Shown one piece after another: positions 45,753 through 56,498 of a DNA stretch of 64,000 bases (positions are counted from its first letter, which is position 1; each line of letters begins with the position of its first letter). The translations under genes were made by a program, and so were the position numbers. The notes beneath the pieces were generated by a model that did no database searches, was not told the origin of the DNA, and saw only the letters and a program-made list of their open reading frames with translations. The DNA is from Chaetoderma sp. LZ-2023a (taxonomy: Eukaryota > Mollusca > Caudofoveata > Chaetodermatida > Chaetodermatidae), in contig CM067367.1 of assembly GCA_034401795.1 (NCBI GenBank), positions 79,857,736 to 79,921,735 of the forward strand, given 5' to 3'.

Positions 45753-48737
45753 CTATCGTTTCAAAACAGCTAAGGCGAGTGGATTGGCCGAGTCTGACAC
45801 ATCCCTCATATAGTAATCCGTGAATGAGGACTCACAGTGCCATTGTGCAACGGCCATGATGTCCTCTAACGGAACACCATTGTAAAGGGCGGTCGAGGCG
45901 GCTATTCCTCTGACATCGTGTGCCCTTACACCTTGCACCTGGTGCCCAGTCGCCATCTCGTGAGTAGTCTGAATGCATTCGACCACCCAACGAGAGATAG
46001 TATCCATGGATGCGGCGCCATAAGGCTTTTTATGGCAGAACCACAGATGTCTATCATTCGACCGTAACGAGTCAGTCCGTTTCTTGTACTTAGTCAAAGC
46101 ATGGACCGGGCACCAGACACTGGCATCACGATCAAACCTAGTTAACTTCGGTATAATGATCGGTTTGCCGGGATATCTCAAAGATTGGTTCTTTGACATA
46201 AACTCTGCTCTTGGCAGAAGACGCAGACCTTCTCCAGAAACAATAAATCGGTTCCTCTCTGCCGAAAGCGCATGGATCTCACTGCGCCTTCTAGCTGAGG
46301 AAGCTGCCAATAGAAAGACCGCCTTTAGAGTCAAATGCTTTAGACTAGCCGAACGCAATGGTTCGAAAGGGTGCTTGGCCAGTACATTAAGCACTAAAGA
46401 TAGACTCCAGGCTGGAATGACTACCGGTTGTCTCGGGCGGAGATTGCTCATTCCCTTCAACATCACATTTAACTGGGCCACCTCTGGACTATCCCTATTG
46501 GCTAGACAAGGGATAACTGATGCCAAAGCTGACTTGTATCCAGCAACTGTGACGGGAGCTAGTCCTGAAAAGAACAGCTCACAGAGAAAGTCTGCTATTT
46601 GCTGAATAGTGGATTGAAAGGTATCAATACCCTTTTCTTCACACCAGTCTGCAAATCTGTTAACCTTGTTGTTATATGACTTGAAGGTTGACCTCAGCAG
46701 CCTGTCGAGAAAAGCCTTCCGACGTAGAACGTTGTTTGACAACATCCACGCAGTCAATTTGAACATTTCGGGACGCTCGTGTAGGAAGCGTCCCTTGGCC
46801 TGGGAGATTATGTTCGGAATCTCGGGCAACTGCACAGGATTTTCCACCAGCAGATCTAGAAGATCCGTGAACCACGCCCTGCTCGGCCAATACCGCGTTA
46901 TTAGCAGGACCAGACACGGATCCTCCCTGACCTTCACCAATACCTTCGGTAGAAGAATGGTGGGTGGGTACACGTAAGCGTGCATCCCTCTCCAGCTTAT
47001 CACCAGAGCGTCTGTATCGACGGCATTTGGATCTGGAATCGGCGACACATATGTCATGATTTGAGCATTTTCCTTTGTGGCGAACAAGTCCACATTGGGT
47101 TTGCCCCAATGCTCGAAGATCCGTCGCAGAACCGGAGGGTTGAGGGACCATTCTGTTGGCAGAATTCTCTGTCTGCGAGACAAAGCATCCGCCAGAATGT
47201 TCAATCGGCCAGGAATATGAGCTGCTTTCAAAACAACCGAGTAATTCCTGCACCTTTGAATCAAGTACCACACTCTGATACACAGAGTGGGCGACCTGGT
47301 CCCGCCTTGGCTATTTATATATGATACTACTGTCGAATTGTCCGACCGTATCAATATCACCTTGCCCCTGATCATCGGAAGGAACTCTTCCAACGCCAGT
47401 TCCGCTGCCATCATTTCCAACAGATTGATATGCAGTTGACTCTCCGGGAGAGTCCATGTGCCAGAGACCTTGTGGTCTCCCAGGCAGGCACCCCACCCTT
47501 CCAGCGATGCATCCGTGTAGACGGACAGCTGGGGGTGGGGTAGGTGCAGCGAAACCCCTAATAGGAGATTCTGACGCTGTTTCCACCATAGAAGATGCGA
47601 TATTATCGGCTCCAAAACTGGCACCAGTTTTGACAGGGGTTCTGTTCTCTGTTTCCACAGAGACATCAGATACAACTGGATAGGTCTTCGCATTAGAGCA
47701 GCGAACGGAATCACTTGCTCCATGGAGACCATCATGCCCAGCATCTGAAGAAACCGCCTCGCCTGAATGTGGTTTCCCACTCGAAAACTCCTGCGGATGG
47801 CTAACAGAGACACCACTCTGGGCTCTGACGGGTAAACCCTGCCCTCCTCGAGGTCGAATCGCATCCCCAAATAAACGAAATGTTGAGTGGGCGTCAACTC
47901 GGATTTCTCCTCGTTGACTATCCAGCCTAGATCTGAAAGTAACTTCAGAGTCAGAGCAGTATCCACGTTCAACCTGGCTGCCGAGTCTGCCTTGAGCAGC
48001 CAGTCGTCTATGTAGGTGTGTAGCGCCACGTTCTCTTTTCTGAGAAACGCTGTCACCGCAAGGACCACTCTTGTGAAAATCCTCGGAGCTGTCGACAGGC
48101 CAAACGGGAGAACTGTAAACTCCCATACTTGATTCTGAAACGCAAATCTCAGAAACCTGTGCCAACTCCGATTCATAGGAATGTGGAAATATGCATCTTT
48201 CAGATCGATCGATACACACCACATTCCTTTCCTCAATCCCGCCATTACAGACCTCGGCGTTTCCATCTGGAACCGAGGCGTATGGATAAACCAATTTAAT
48301 GGCCTGAGATTGAGTATGGGTCTCCATCCCCCTGTGCTCTTGGGGACAAGGAACATGTTTGAATAGAAGCCTGGAGTGTTTCGGTTTGCTGGTTTTATTG
48401 CTCCCTTCAGAAGCAAACCCGACACTTCCTTTTGAACGGCTTCTAACTTGTCTGGCTCCCTTGGTACGGGTGTCCAGACAGGTGCCAAAGACAGATTTTG
48501 TGGTGGAAAGTCCCACCACTCCGGCATGTAACCCTGGGATAACGATCCCACGACCAGACTGTCTGACGTCACACCTCGCCAGGCCTCGACGAAACGCATG
48601 AGCCTTCCACCCACCATAGACGCCTCGACGTCTAACGGGGTTGTCCGGCTCGCAGTCCGCCCCCCCCCCCCCCCCTCTTTCTTACCGAGAGAGAGAGAGA
48701 ACCATTTCGTTCTAGGCACGACGGGTATAACTGGCAC
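45753..48737 (-). CDS. DIRS-like RT / RNase H / tyrosine recombinase polyprotein
   Basis: An uninterrupted 994-codon frame. Reverse transcriptase motifs: VSIDLKDAYFH (Asp 178), LPFGLSTAPRIF, HTYIDDWLL (YIDD 242-245). RNase H: VYTDASLEGWG (Asp 409), LLEMMAAELA (Glu 441), IRSDNSTVVSY (Asp 466), ADALSRR (Asp 517). The C-terminal third (about 650-994) is a phage-integrase-like tyrosine recombinase with Arg near 816-818 (SSARRRSEIHAL), HDVRG at 940-944 and Tyr 975 or 976 (FTDYYMRD). All catalytic residues are present, so the enzyme could be functional. The start at 48,737 follows a C14 run that encodes Gly residues and overlaps the upstream basic frame by 26 bp, suggesting frameshift or re-initiation. 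It makes and inserts the circular cDNA. Confidence 0.95.
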   Translation of the reverse strand: MPVIPVVPRTKWFSLSLGKKEGGGGGRTASRTTPLDVEASMVGGRLMRFVEAWRGVTSDSLVVGSLSQGYMPEWWDFPPQNLSLAPVWTPVPREPDKLEAVQKEVSGLLLKGAIKPANRNTPGFYSNMFLVPKSTGGWRPILNLRPLNWFIHTPRFQMETPRSVMAGLRKGMWCVSIDLKDAYFHIPMNRSWHRFLRFAFQNQVWEFTVLPFGLSTAPRIFTRVVLAVTAFLRKENVALHTYIDDWLLKADSAARLNVDTALTLKLLSDLGWIVNEEKSELTPTQHFVYLGMRFDLEEGRVYPSEPRVVSLLAIRRSFRVGNHIQARRFLQMLGMMVSMEQVIPFAALMRRPIQLYLMSLWKQRTEPLSKLVPVLEPIISHLLWWKQRQNLLLGVSLHLPHPQLSVYTDASLEGWGACLGDHKVSGTWTLPESQLHINLLEMMAAELALEEFLPMIRGKVILIRSDNSTVVSYINSQGGTRSPTLCIRVWYLIQRCRNYSVVLKAAHIPGRLNILADALSRRQRILPTEWSLNPPVLRRIFEHWGKPNVDLFATKENAQIMTYVSPIPDPNAVDTDALVISWRGMHAYVYPPTILLPKVLVKVREDPCLVLLITRYWPSRAWFTDLLDLLVENPVQLPEIPNIISQAKGRFLHERPEMFKLTAWMLSNNVLRRKAFLDRLLRSTFKSYNNKVNRFADWCEEKGIDTFQSTIQQIADFLCELFFSGLAPVTVAGYKSALASVIPCLANRDSPEVAQLNVMLKGMSNLRPRQPVVIPAWSLSLVLNVLAKHPFEPLRSASLKHLTLKAVFLLAASSARRRSEIHALSAERNRFIVSGEGLRLLPRAEFMSKNQSLRYPGKPIIIPKLTRFDRDASVWCPVHALTKYKKRTDSLRSNDRHLWFCHKKPYGAASMDTISRWVVECIQTTHEMATGHQVQGVRAHDVRGIAASTALYNGVPLEDIMAVAQWHCESSFTDYYMRDVSDSANPLALAVLKR

Positions 48738-49065
48738 CGCTGTTCCTCTCGCACAGGCGCGGTCCAGGCGGATATGAAGGGAGCTTTCGTACCCTCAGGT
48801 ACGCTTCGGCCCCTTCTGTCCGCCCTTGAGGCCTTACCCTTACCCTTCCCCTTGCCCTTCCCGCCTCTAGGGCAACATTGGGGAGGGTAGGCGCCTCTAC
48901 AACCTTCCTGGATTTCTTCGCCGGCGGCGGCTCCGAAAACCCAGCTGAAGCAGAAGTCGCAACAGGCCTAGCTTTCGCCTTGCCCTTATGCTTCTTCTGC
49001 TTCTTTGAAATAAGCACCAACCTACAATAAACAAGCGGAACGAGACCCGGATGGAAGGCAGACAA
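48712..49065 (-). CDS. Basic frame upstream of DIRS pol (Gag-like, partial)
   Basis: 117 codons in another frame, very Lys/Arg-rich in the middle (KKQKKHKGKAKARP, then PPPAKKSRKVVEAPT). It overlaps the start of the pol frame. The position between the right inverted repeat and pol is where DIRS elements carry gag. The composition fits a nucleic-acid-binding C-terminus, but no conserved Gag domain is recognisable. A tattgtag acceptor-like site near 49,023 (minus strand) leaves open that the true N-terminus comes from an upstream exon. Confidence 0.5.
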   Translation of the reverse strand: MSAFHPGLVPLVYCRLVLISKKQKKHKGKAKARPVATSASAGFSEPPPAKKSRKVVEAPTLPNVALEAGRARGRVRVRPQGRTEGAEAYLRVRKLPSYPPGPRLCERNSGASYTRRA

Positions 49066-49906
49066 TTAATTTTCAAATAATTTGACTCATAAATTAACTG
49101 TAACCCTCCCACACCCCACCCCGCCACGTTACAACAAAGATCGCATTGATTATGACGACAAGAACGAGGCGGGCATTAAACACACCCATAAAAGATCCTC
49201 CAGGATATGTAACGGCTCCAGGAATCATATCGCATAGCATTCGGGGTATATTTACTAATCAATATAAATTATACTCCTAACGAAAGCAGCACGATATGTG
49301 AAGAAAACAACAAAATGTATAACAAACTGCTGTATCACACGGTAAAACCGCACGGTAAAACCGCAGACCACGCATCTACTCAAGAATTTTGAAACCACCG
49401 ATCATTGCAAACCGATCGTGATCGCACGTAAACTTGATCATTCTAAAGTTTCCGATACCATTTTTAGTACGCAGCACCCAGAACAAGATGCGCGAATTAA
49501 TGAAAAAATTAGGACGTCACCCGCTCGGATCCTACGGAGAACGACGTCAGCCGATATTCGTGTTAGAAATACCGTAGCATAACACCTATTTTCATATCTG
49601 CCGATCGCCTGTTGGGGGTTAAAGAAGGCGATCATCTGGCATATATCGTTGTTAGCACACGTCCCAGATTCTATGGGGTCAGAAATTGGAACATGCGACA
49701 CAGCGAAATTTAGAGACCTAAGTCTTTTAACTATGGATAATAAAGAATGATACAACCTGGTTATCTTCGGCGGTATTCTCCATAGCATCCTTTAGTTAAT
49801 CCTTTTCAAGAACACACAAACTATCACTACAGATTAAAGACTTAGATTTTCTTTCACAAAAAACCCACTAAAATCCTCAATGCAGAAAGCATGTATTGCT
49901 CTTGTT
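49066..49906 (-). other. DIRS 5' region, no assigned gene
   Basis: Lies between the right inverted repeat and the basic frame. A minus-strand open stretch (49,788-49,438) shows no domain. It probably holds leader and part of gag. Confidence 0.45.
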
Positions 49907-50062
49907 GCTATGCAAACAATATGAGCTCTATGGTAAACGGGTACTCGGCAGTTGGGAGCCGAGTACCCGGTTCCCAGGAGTCGGTAAAACTTTCTAAGTC
50001 TATAATCCTAGAGCCGCTGTCAAGGCCAGCTGTATATCAGAAGTAACAGAATGGTGGGTATT
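49907..50062. repeat. DIRS right terminal inverted repeat
   Basis: The inverted counterpart of 44,953-45,108, ending cagaatggtgggtatt at the outer side. Confidence 0.92.
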
Positions 50063-50075
50063 GATCGAATGAGAA

Positions 50076-50430
50076 AGATGACTCTTTCATCACCCTCACA
50101 CTTCTGTATGGAGGCGTATCGCTCAAAGCGCTGTATAAAACAGTCTAGCTTATCTTTGGCCTCATCAATGATTGGTAGTCTAGATATATGGCAACTTACG
50201 GATGCCGCCTCTGCACTCTCACTTTTAATCTGACCCTTCTGCTTTTCGACTATCTCCAATTCCATCCTTTTAATGTTTCGTCTCTCACGATCACTTTCTA
50301 AACTCTCTTTACACAACCGCTGCTCTTCCACTAGTGCATACTTAAGTTTTGTTTCAGCAAACTCCCGCAATTCGGATCCTACTAAATCCAGTTCCTTGCC
50401 AAGTTTGATAAAGTGCTTAAGGTCAGCCAT
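50076..50430 (-). pseudogene. Gmr1-like gag, N-terminal half
   Basis: Starts MADLKHFIKLGKELDLVGSE, then a long charged helix (LRRKESLE-like, many Glu/Lys/Arg), then FIQRFERYASIQKCEGDERV, the conserved start of the capsid-like region. Translation past 50,076 enters DIRS sequence. It is the partner of the 44,455-44,914 fragment. Confidence 0.85.
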
Positions 50431-50539
50431 TACAAAGCTACCTGTACGTGCAAAAACAAATCTCTAAAAATGCAACAGTTTATCTAAGCACAATCAAATG
50501 CAATCCGTTTCTAACTAAAACAGCTTTAAATCAATCTAC

Positions 50540-51060
50540 GCAAGAGCATCAAGTTTTATCAATGGCGAAAACGCAAAAAGGTTTTTATCAATGGCGCAAA
50601 CGCAACAAGAGTTATCAATGGCGCAAACATAACAAGATTTATAGCACAAATGCAACAAGTTTTATCAATAGCGCAAACGCAACAAGTTTTATCAAAGGCA
50701 CAAACAGTAACAAGATTTATCAATGGCCCAAACGCAACAAGTTTTATCAATAGCGCAAACGCAACAAGTTTTATCAAAGGCGCAAACGGTAACAAGATTT
50801 ATCAATGGCGCAAACGCAACAAGTTTTATCAATGGCGCAAACGCTAACAAGTTTTATCAATAGCGCAAACGCAACAAGTTTTATCAATGGCGCAAACGCA
50901 ACAAGTTTTATCAATGGCGCAAACGCAACAAGGATTATCAATGGCGCAAACACAACAAGATTTATCAATAGCACAAATGCAACAAGTTTTATCAATGGCG
51001 CAAGCGCAACAAGTTTTATCAATAGCGCAAACGCAACATATATTTTATATTCCAACTCTA
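50540..51060. repeat. 27-bp minisatellite in the Gypsy 5' leader
   Basis: About 19 tandem copies containing atcaatggcgcaaacgcaac followed by aagtttt, with variants atagcgcaaac and caaggcg. Because 27 is a multiple of three and the unit lacks stops in several frames, 9-residue peptide repeats are open on both strands. I regard these as fortuitous. The array lies between gag and the 5' LTR. Confidence 0.93.
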
Positions 51061-51879
51061 TTTGCTAGAATACTATTGAAATAAAAATAATTCTATGCCA
51101 AGCGTGCGTTAATTAATAATAACATAGGCCCACCGCCATTCGAGAGTAAATTATTTACATCTCCTGCACGTAAACCATGACCGTACAAATTTAAATTTAG
51201 CCCGTTACGAAGAACACTGGTGAAATCTAATACAGAAAATGCTTAGGAAGGCGACGGACAGTCCACCCACGCAATTCACGCTGTACTGAAATCAACCACC
51301 TCGGATAAATACAATTATCCTACTGTACCGTGACGCCAGCACACAAACAAAATGATACGCGTCTTTTAAACGCGCAAGCCACTAGAGCAAATATTACACA
51401 CACTGAACCAGGGCACGCTTTACTCACATGTGAAATTAACGCTCTAGTAGGTTTAAATATTTATGTTCATACAGTTATGGTCACGCTCACCTTTGAAATA
51501 TTCACTGAAATAAATAATTTGTCAATCAAGCAATTTAATACAACTATTATTTAATTAATTTAATTAATGGTCAGAGACCAATCCTGTGCCAAGCCTCAGT
51601 CACAATATCATCCCTAGCTTTATGCCAACATTGACCTAATTCTATTCCATCATCTTGTTAACCCTTAGATGCGTTAAACAGATACCAAATAAGTTGATGT
51701 ACTGCGGATTCAAATATGGTTAATTGATAAAATGCGGTAATTTCTCGAGAATATATTTCGGCAATGATCACATGCTTGCAACTAAATTACTGAAACTGGT
51801 ACCCTACGAATTTTGGTAACAGTTGAATGTGCATACATTGTTAAAATCATGTGACACAATCCAGGTCGAACCGCCAAAA
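51061..51879 (-). other. Gypsy 5' leader with candidate primer-binding site
   Basis: No coding pattern. Next to the LTR (51,863-51,876) the minus strand reads TGGCGGTTCGACC, a plausible primer-binding site since it begins TGG a few bases from the LTR end. The matching tRNA is not determined. Confidence 0.5.
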
Positions 51880-52353
51880 TGTCACGATCTTTGCCCTGCA
51901 GGGTCGGCCCGACCCCACACCACAATTATCAAGACATTAGGATTAGTTCCGTTCCAGTCTAACCAAAACCACAGGGAGAAATTACAGAATAGGTAATCGA
52001 ACTAACCAGTTTTATTAACCCAGTGTGTCACGTGGTAATAACAAGAGCAACATAAACAACTACTAATTCAATTTAAATTACAAATGTATTAAATATGAAT
52101 TTACAAATTGAAATCAAGATGAAATGGTTGTTTGAAAAATTAAGTACCGGTATGTGATATATCCTATAATTTTGTATTATCAATGTCCAATATTGTCACT
52201 GGTTGATCTCTAGCCACTGCAGTTTAGACTTATCTTATGTAGAAGGTAGCCTTATGGAATCGTCTCCAGCTTGAAGAGGCTCTCTGTAGACGAATGGTCA
52301 CGTGACATCCGGACGTTGTCAAGAACGGCGAACATGAACGGATACGTTAGTCA
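51880..52353 (-). repeat. 5' LTR of the Gmr1-like element
   Basis: Begins tgtcacgatctttgccctgc and ends ggatacgttagtca, matching 41,506-41,980. Confidence 0.92.
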
Positions 52354-53240
52354 TGGGCGAGGTCTTGTAATCGATGTAGCAATGAATACAACCGTATATG
52401 ACAAGCTAACCTCCGCCAGTGAATGACCGTCTTCAGATGTATGAACCAACTTTCATGCCAACAACCAGTATGTCAACGACCAGCATGTCAACGACCGGCA
52501 TGTCAACTACCAGGCTGAAACTAAGGTTACAAATTCTCCATAAGTAATGGAAGCTATGTAGCTTAATGATTTTACAATCACTTACTACCGCTCAGCAGCA
52601 CCCCATCTTGAATCATATGTCTAATCAACGACAAGTATAACAACAAACCGACTAGAAAACATAAAGTTCGTGGTGCCAGCTGGTAATGAAAACCATCTTA
52701 ACTCTTTGAGCCCCGAGTTCGCAGAATTCAACTTCCTGATAATAATGAAGTTGTCGAACATTTCGAAAGTCATCCAACAGGAAATCGTTGCTGGCTTGGA
52801 CAGCAATGGCTTCCAGTCAATTCACTTCCAAAATACACGACAGACCATCTCTTCCATGATGATTAATTTCACGAAATTGGCCTTCCTGGTTCAAAGGTTT
52901 AACAATTACGAATGCATCAACAATAGCAATATACCATTTGTTAACAGACTATACAATATTAGCCTACCTAAGGCTTGACTCAGGCAAACTCTGATCAATC
53001 TTTGAAGGAATTACGGTACAATGTACCGAACTTCGCGCAACATGCACGAGTAAGGAGCTTAATAAACTGACAAATTTTGACAGATTCCTTCAAGTATTTA
53101 TGTGATAAGAATGAGTCAGTGATTTACATAGCAACGCTCATTTAATCCGAGGAACGGACAAAATATTTAAAAACTGAAAACTACAGGAATATGGTACTGC
53201 ATAAGTTCTAAACTTTAGGTTGTAACTCTTGGTGTACATT
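52354..53240. other. No recognisable gene
   Basis: Includes a short triplication of catgtcaac/gacc[a/g]gc (52,460-52,510). A plus-strand open stretch at 52,670-52,978 shows no domain and no initiation context that I trust. Confidence 0.45.
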
Positions 53241-53261
53241 TAAATGTTTATGATGATACAA

Positions 53262-53292
53262 AGATGTTGCTGCCATTGGCAGCAACAGCTTA
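53262..53292. repeat. Isolated hairpin core of the CRE-palindrome MITE
   Basis: gttgctgccattggcagcaac is the tip of the family palindrome without the flanking parts; probably the remains of a deleted copy. Confidence 0.6.
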
Positions 53293-53299
53293 ACACAAC

Positions 53300-53765
53300 C
53301 ACAAAAATGTTAGCACGGCCCACTAGCAAAAGGATGAAATATCCAGTTTTACAGAGCGAAGAAGGGTCGCCATTTACATGTAGCGTTAAGCGGTTATCCG
53401 CTATTCCTAAATTACCATACCAATAGAATCAGTGAAACTTACAACTCTTGTCAATCCACATAACAGAAAAAACTACAAAGCGCTTCGAAAACAATATGCG
53501 ATCAATATTTACAAAATACAAAATAAATTTGAATTGTGACACCTTTCACTGCATGTCTTGTCCATTTAATGACAGAATTTGGTCAGGAAAATCTAAATAT
53601 TTGTTTGTTGAATGTCCAGTTTGCAGGACAAGAGAAGACTATTTTTTAAACTACCACTGGAATGACTGGCTTGCTATTTGGGGTTATTTTTCCTTAAGAA
53701 CCCGTTCCTCTCGGACTCTTTCTCCAGAAAAGTATTCTGCGCTAACAATAGAAGAGAAAAGATGA
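53300..53765 (+). pseudogene. Non-LTR retrotransposon C-terminal fragment (tentative)
   Basis: The frame contains FENNMRSIFTKYKINLN, then CMSCPF and, after a spacer, KYLFVECPVCRTREDYFLNY. The pattern C..C followed by a hydrophobic-acidic [YH][HL]F..ECP...R..Y block is what the C-terminal domain of many CR1/RTE-like and telomeric-type non-LTR proteins looks like. No reverse transcriptase remains nearby. An unrelated zinc-binding protein cannot be excluded. Confidence 0.35.
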
Positions 53766-53947
53766 CCCAAGTTAACAATTTCTCGCAACTCATTTAATAA
53801 TCGAGATATTGATCAAAATATGAGTTAGATGGCGGCCATCTTGAAATCACAGATGACTGCCATGCGGCTAGGTGAAAACAAATATCACCAAGCGCAGAGA
53901 AAAGGCAAGGATATCATAATCTACATAAGGTCCCAGACTACATAGCA

Positions 53948-53963
53948 CACGCACACACACACA

Positions 53964-53998
<35 letters not shown>

Positions 53999-54036
53999 CG
54001 CACGCACGCACGCACACGCACACGCATACACATACA
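53948..54036. repeat. (CA)/(GCAC)n microsatellite
   Basis: Tandem acac and gcac units with one interruption. The Cys/Val frame on the minus strand is low-complexity. Confidence 0.95.
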
Positions 54037-54354
54037 ATTAAGCAGCGTTTCATCTCTACATAGTTATGAGTATTGACCGGTTTATTACTATAATCAAATT
54101 GAAGTGAATGTGAGCGGGCTGTCGGGGTTTCATCAGTAATGTTTAAGCTTTCATCAGCTTCCTTTTTTGTTCCACGTGGGCGTACGCATCTTAGTATCGT
54201 CACTATTTCACGAGTGTCAGACGTGTAGAGTCCTTCTTGACATGTGGAACAAACTATTGGAATGCGGCAATCGGATTTTGGGGTTTGCAACTTTACAACC
54301 ATTATATATTAGCCAGATCGTAAAACCAATTCTTTAAAAATGCGTGCTGTTTTA

Positions 54355-54555
54355 ATACGTTACTGTTATAGACAGCAACAGCTACCGGTTAAATTCGTTT
54401 CAAAATATCTAACAGCGTAACTACATAATTATCTTGAAATTGAGATTCTGGAAATGGGTGGTTTAGTGTGGTAAAATCAATTCACACGCGCATGCAAAGT
54501 GGGCGGAGCTTAGCTTGAAATGGGCGGGGCATAGCTAGAAATTGATCCCTCTATT
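54355..54555 (+). mobile_element. CRE-palindrome MITE, copy G (partial)
   Basis: Keeps the right palindrome arm (cagcaacagctaccggttaaat...aaaatatctaacag) and the tail with tgggcggagcttagctt and gggcggggcatagct. The left half is absent. Confidence 0.6.
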
Positions 54556-56498
54556 AGGTCTTCGTGAAGGACTACTTATCCCCTTCAAGTTGACTGACAG
54601 GTCTATTGTAACAGTACATTCTAACATTTTCATCTAGAAATGTGTTAAAACGGGTGCGCTACGCCATCTATTCCATCATACGTCAGCAACTAGTGGGTGG
54701 ACTGAGAGTTATTCATCGGATATACAACAAACATGGGCAATATATTAACTACCTCAGCAAGTTAACAATAATTAATTACTTAGTAACCTATTGGATGCCT
54801 TTATTTGACCAAACGTATGTATACGTTATTTCTAGAACGCGTACATAAAGGAACACATCCTTTCAGCTGATACAAAGTGTCATCATATGCTTTACCCTCC
54901 AATCTATCGTATTTGGGAACTCATCGTTCAGTTATTTATTTATTATCGCAAACAACTGCCAACTCAATGAGAAAATGTTATTTTATTAGGGAGTTGTCAC
55001 GTTAGAAGATAGTGAAATTATTTATAACACATTTAAACCCAGGCTGGATTTAGGTATGATGTGGCCCTAAGCCATGGCAATGGACGGGGACCCTCCCCCT
55101 GGGAAATAAAGGCATAATGGCAATGGCATTGTATATTATAATAATTATAATCATTCATAATGAAGAAATTCTATTTATCTTAAGTTGTCTGGCAACAACC
55201 TCTGATTAGAATTTAATAAAATACTTTCTAATTCTTAAAACGTAGGTATAGTTAATGCATATTTATATTTATTTTGAACAAAATTTGGTACCTTCCAATT
55301 AAAAGTTGTTGACTGATAGCTTAAGCGGGAAGGGGAGAGACACCCTTGCCCCTCGCCACCCCAACGCCAAAACAAAATTTGAAATTTAGTTTCTTTTGAA
55401 AGCCATTTCCGGTATTATGAGTGATAGAAAAAACCCGGGGCCGTATTGCTCTGCTTCCACTGTAACCAGGAAAGTGGGTGGGATTGTAACCTACAAGGCA
55501 ACAACCGTTGATTATAATTTCCCAACAGATTTTCAAAGTATTATTACATAGGCATAGCTGTTTGCTGGAAATTTAAAATTGCACCCACTTGCGCGGTCAC
55601 ACTGGTTGTCTCTTGACTGAGTCTACCGAGTAATCACAAACTATTCACAGGTTTATGCACAACTCACAATGCTAAAATCTTTCGAGTTCTATAGCGTTAC
55701 TCTAGAATCTATTCTGAACAGGATCGATATTACGGAAGAGTATTAGGGCCACTACACTAACTATATTTGCTCATACGTATATCGAGACCTCGACCTAGTA
55801 TCTCGAGATCTCAACTTAGTATCTGAAACTCGGTAACGTATTAAGGCCGATGAGCGAAGAACAATCTTTAGAAACACTCAACCTAAGCAACCTCCAGATA
55901 CTGACTGCCACATTGTTAGAGGACAATTCACCCCAATCTGATTTATCCGATAACATAAATACAAGGGAAGATTCATTTCACACTTGCATTCTGAGGTCAA
56001 GTTGGGAGGGGGTGGGGGGGCGTAGCTGAACTACAAAGCTGTGGCTGAAGTACTTGGATCAAATTTGGTTGTTGAAGACTTTCATCAGGGTTGAGCGATG
56101 TGGTAACTGGTTTGACCACCTGTGGGCTATCAAGGAAATGATACCTTATTTCCACACCCCTGGCCATTTAGTGCATATCTTTATCTTTAGCAAATGGAAA
56201 AACTGAAAAGTAGCCATGCCAGCGGCTGATTAAACAATCGTACATTATTTAATGTGCGACTTAACGTCTTCTGGCGGTATGACAAGAGGTTGTGGCATAA
56301 CGATGAGCAATGAGTTAATGCGTTTCCGAGATATGTGTAGGCTACCAATATACAGATCTCACTCCAGTGCTTGACTAATGTTGCTGTTATAAGGGTTTAA
56401 AACCTTAGAGTCAAAATCGTGACGCTGTTGACGCAACGACATTTCTCAATTGGTTCAATGCTCACAGTCCATTCAACAATCGTCACAAATAACAATTA
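54556..56498. other. No recognisable gene
   Basis: AT-rich DNA with no consistent coding pattern. It contains isolated stretches such as a G-rich run at 56,008-56,022. The last ~600 bp may be upstream sequence of the pseudogene that follows. Confidence 0.45.

Larger units (their letters stand above)
44915..50075 (-). mobile_element. Complete DIRS-like tyrosine-recombinase retrotransposon, 5.16 kb
   Basis: All structural parts of a DIRS-like element are visible: 156-bp terminal inverted repeats (44,953-45,108 and 49,907-50,062), short unique ends outside them (44,915-44,952 and 50,063-50,075), an internal complementary region (45,183-45,233) and a fused RT/RNase H/tyrosine-recombinase gene. 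It disrupts a Gypsy gag between the VIF and NLSTLL codons. There is no target-site duplication, as expected for recombinase-mediated insertion. Confidence 0.93.
41506..52353 (-). mobile_element. Gypsy retrotransposon with IN before RT (Gmr1-like), DIRS nested inside
   Basis: Two ~475-bp LTRs (41,506-41,980 and 51,880-52,353) frame a minus-strand element. Its order 5' to 3' is gag, protease, integrase, reverse transcriptase start. Integrase upstream of reverse transcriptase is the hallmark of the Gmr1-like Gypsy group. The reverse transcriptase is cut short at the left LTR, so RNase H and the polypurine tract are lost. Bases outside the LTRs do not form a target-site duplication. Without the DIRS insertion the element is about 5.7 kb. 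Confidence 0.85.

Noticed and set aside
47311-48519. 402-codon frame overlapping the DIRS polyprotein on the same strand
   Set aside because: It is a shadow frame of the intact RT/RNase H gene and shows no domain of its own.
49438-49788. 116-codon minus-strand frame between the DIRS inverted repeat and its basic frame
   Set aside because: No domain or composition typical of Gag; kept only as unassigned DNA.
50540-51060. CRISPR array
   Set aside because: The 27-bp units are directly contiguous without unique spacers, and the context is a eukaryotic retrotransposon leader.
41501-52358. Target-site duplication for the Gmr1-like element
   Set aside because: Bases outside the two LTRs (tcttt and tgggc) do not match, so none is claimed.
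53868-54302. 144-codon minus-strand frame ending in Cys/Val repeats
   Set aside because: Half of it is microsatellite; the remaining part has one TCQEC-like motif but no recognisable family.
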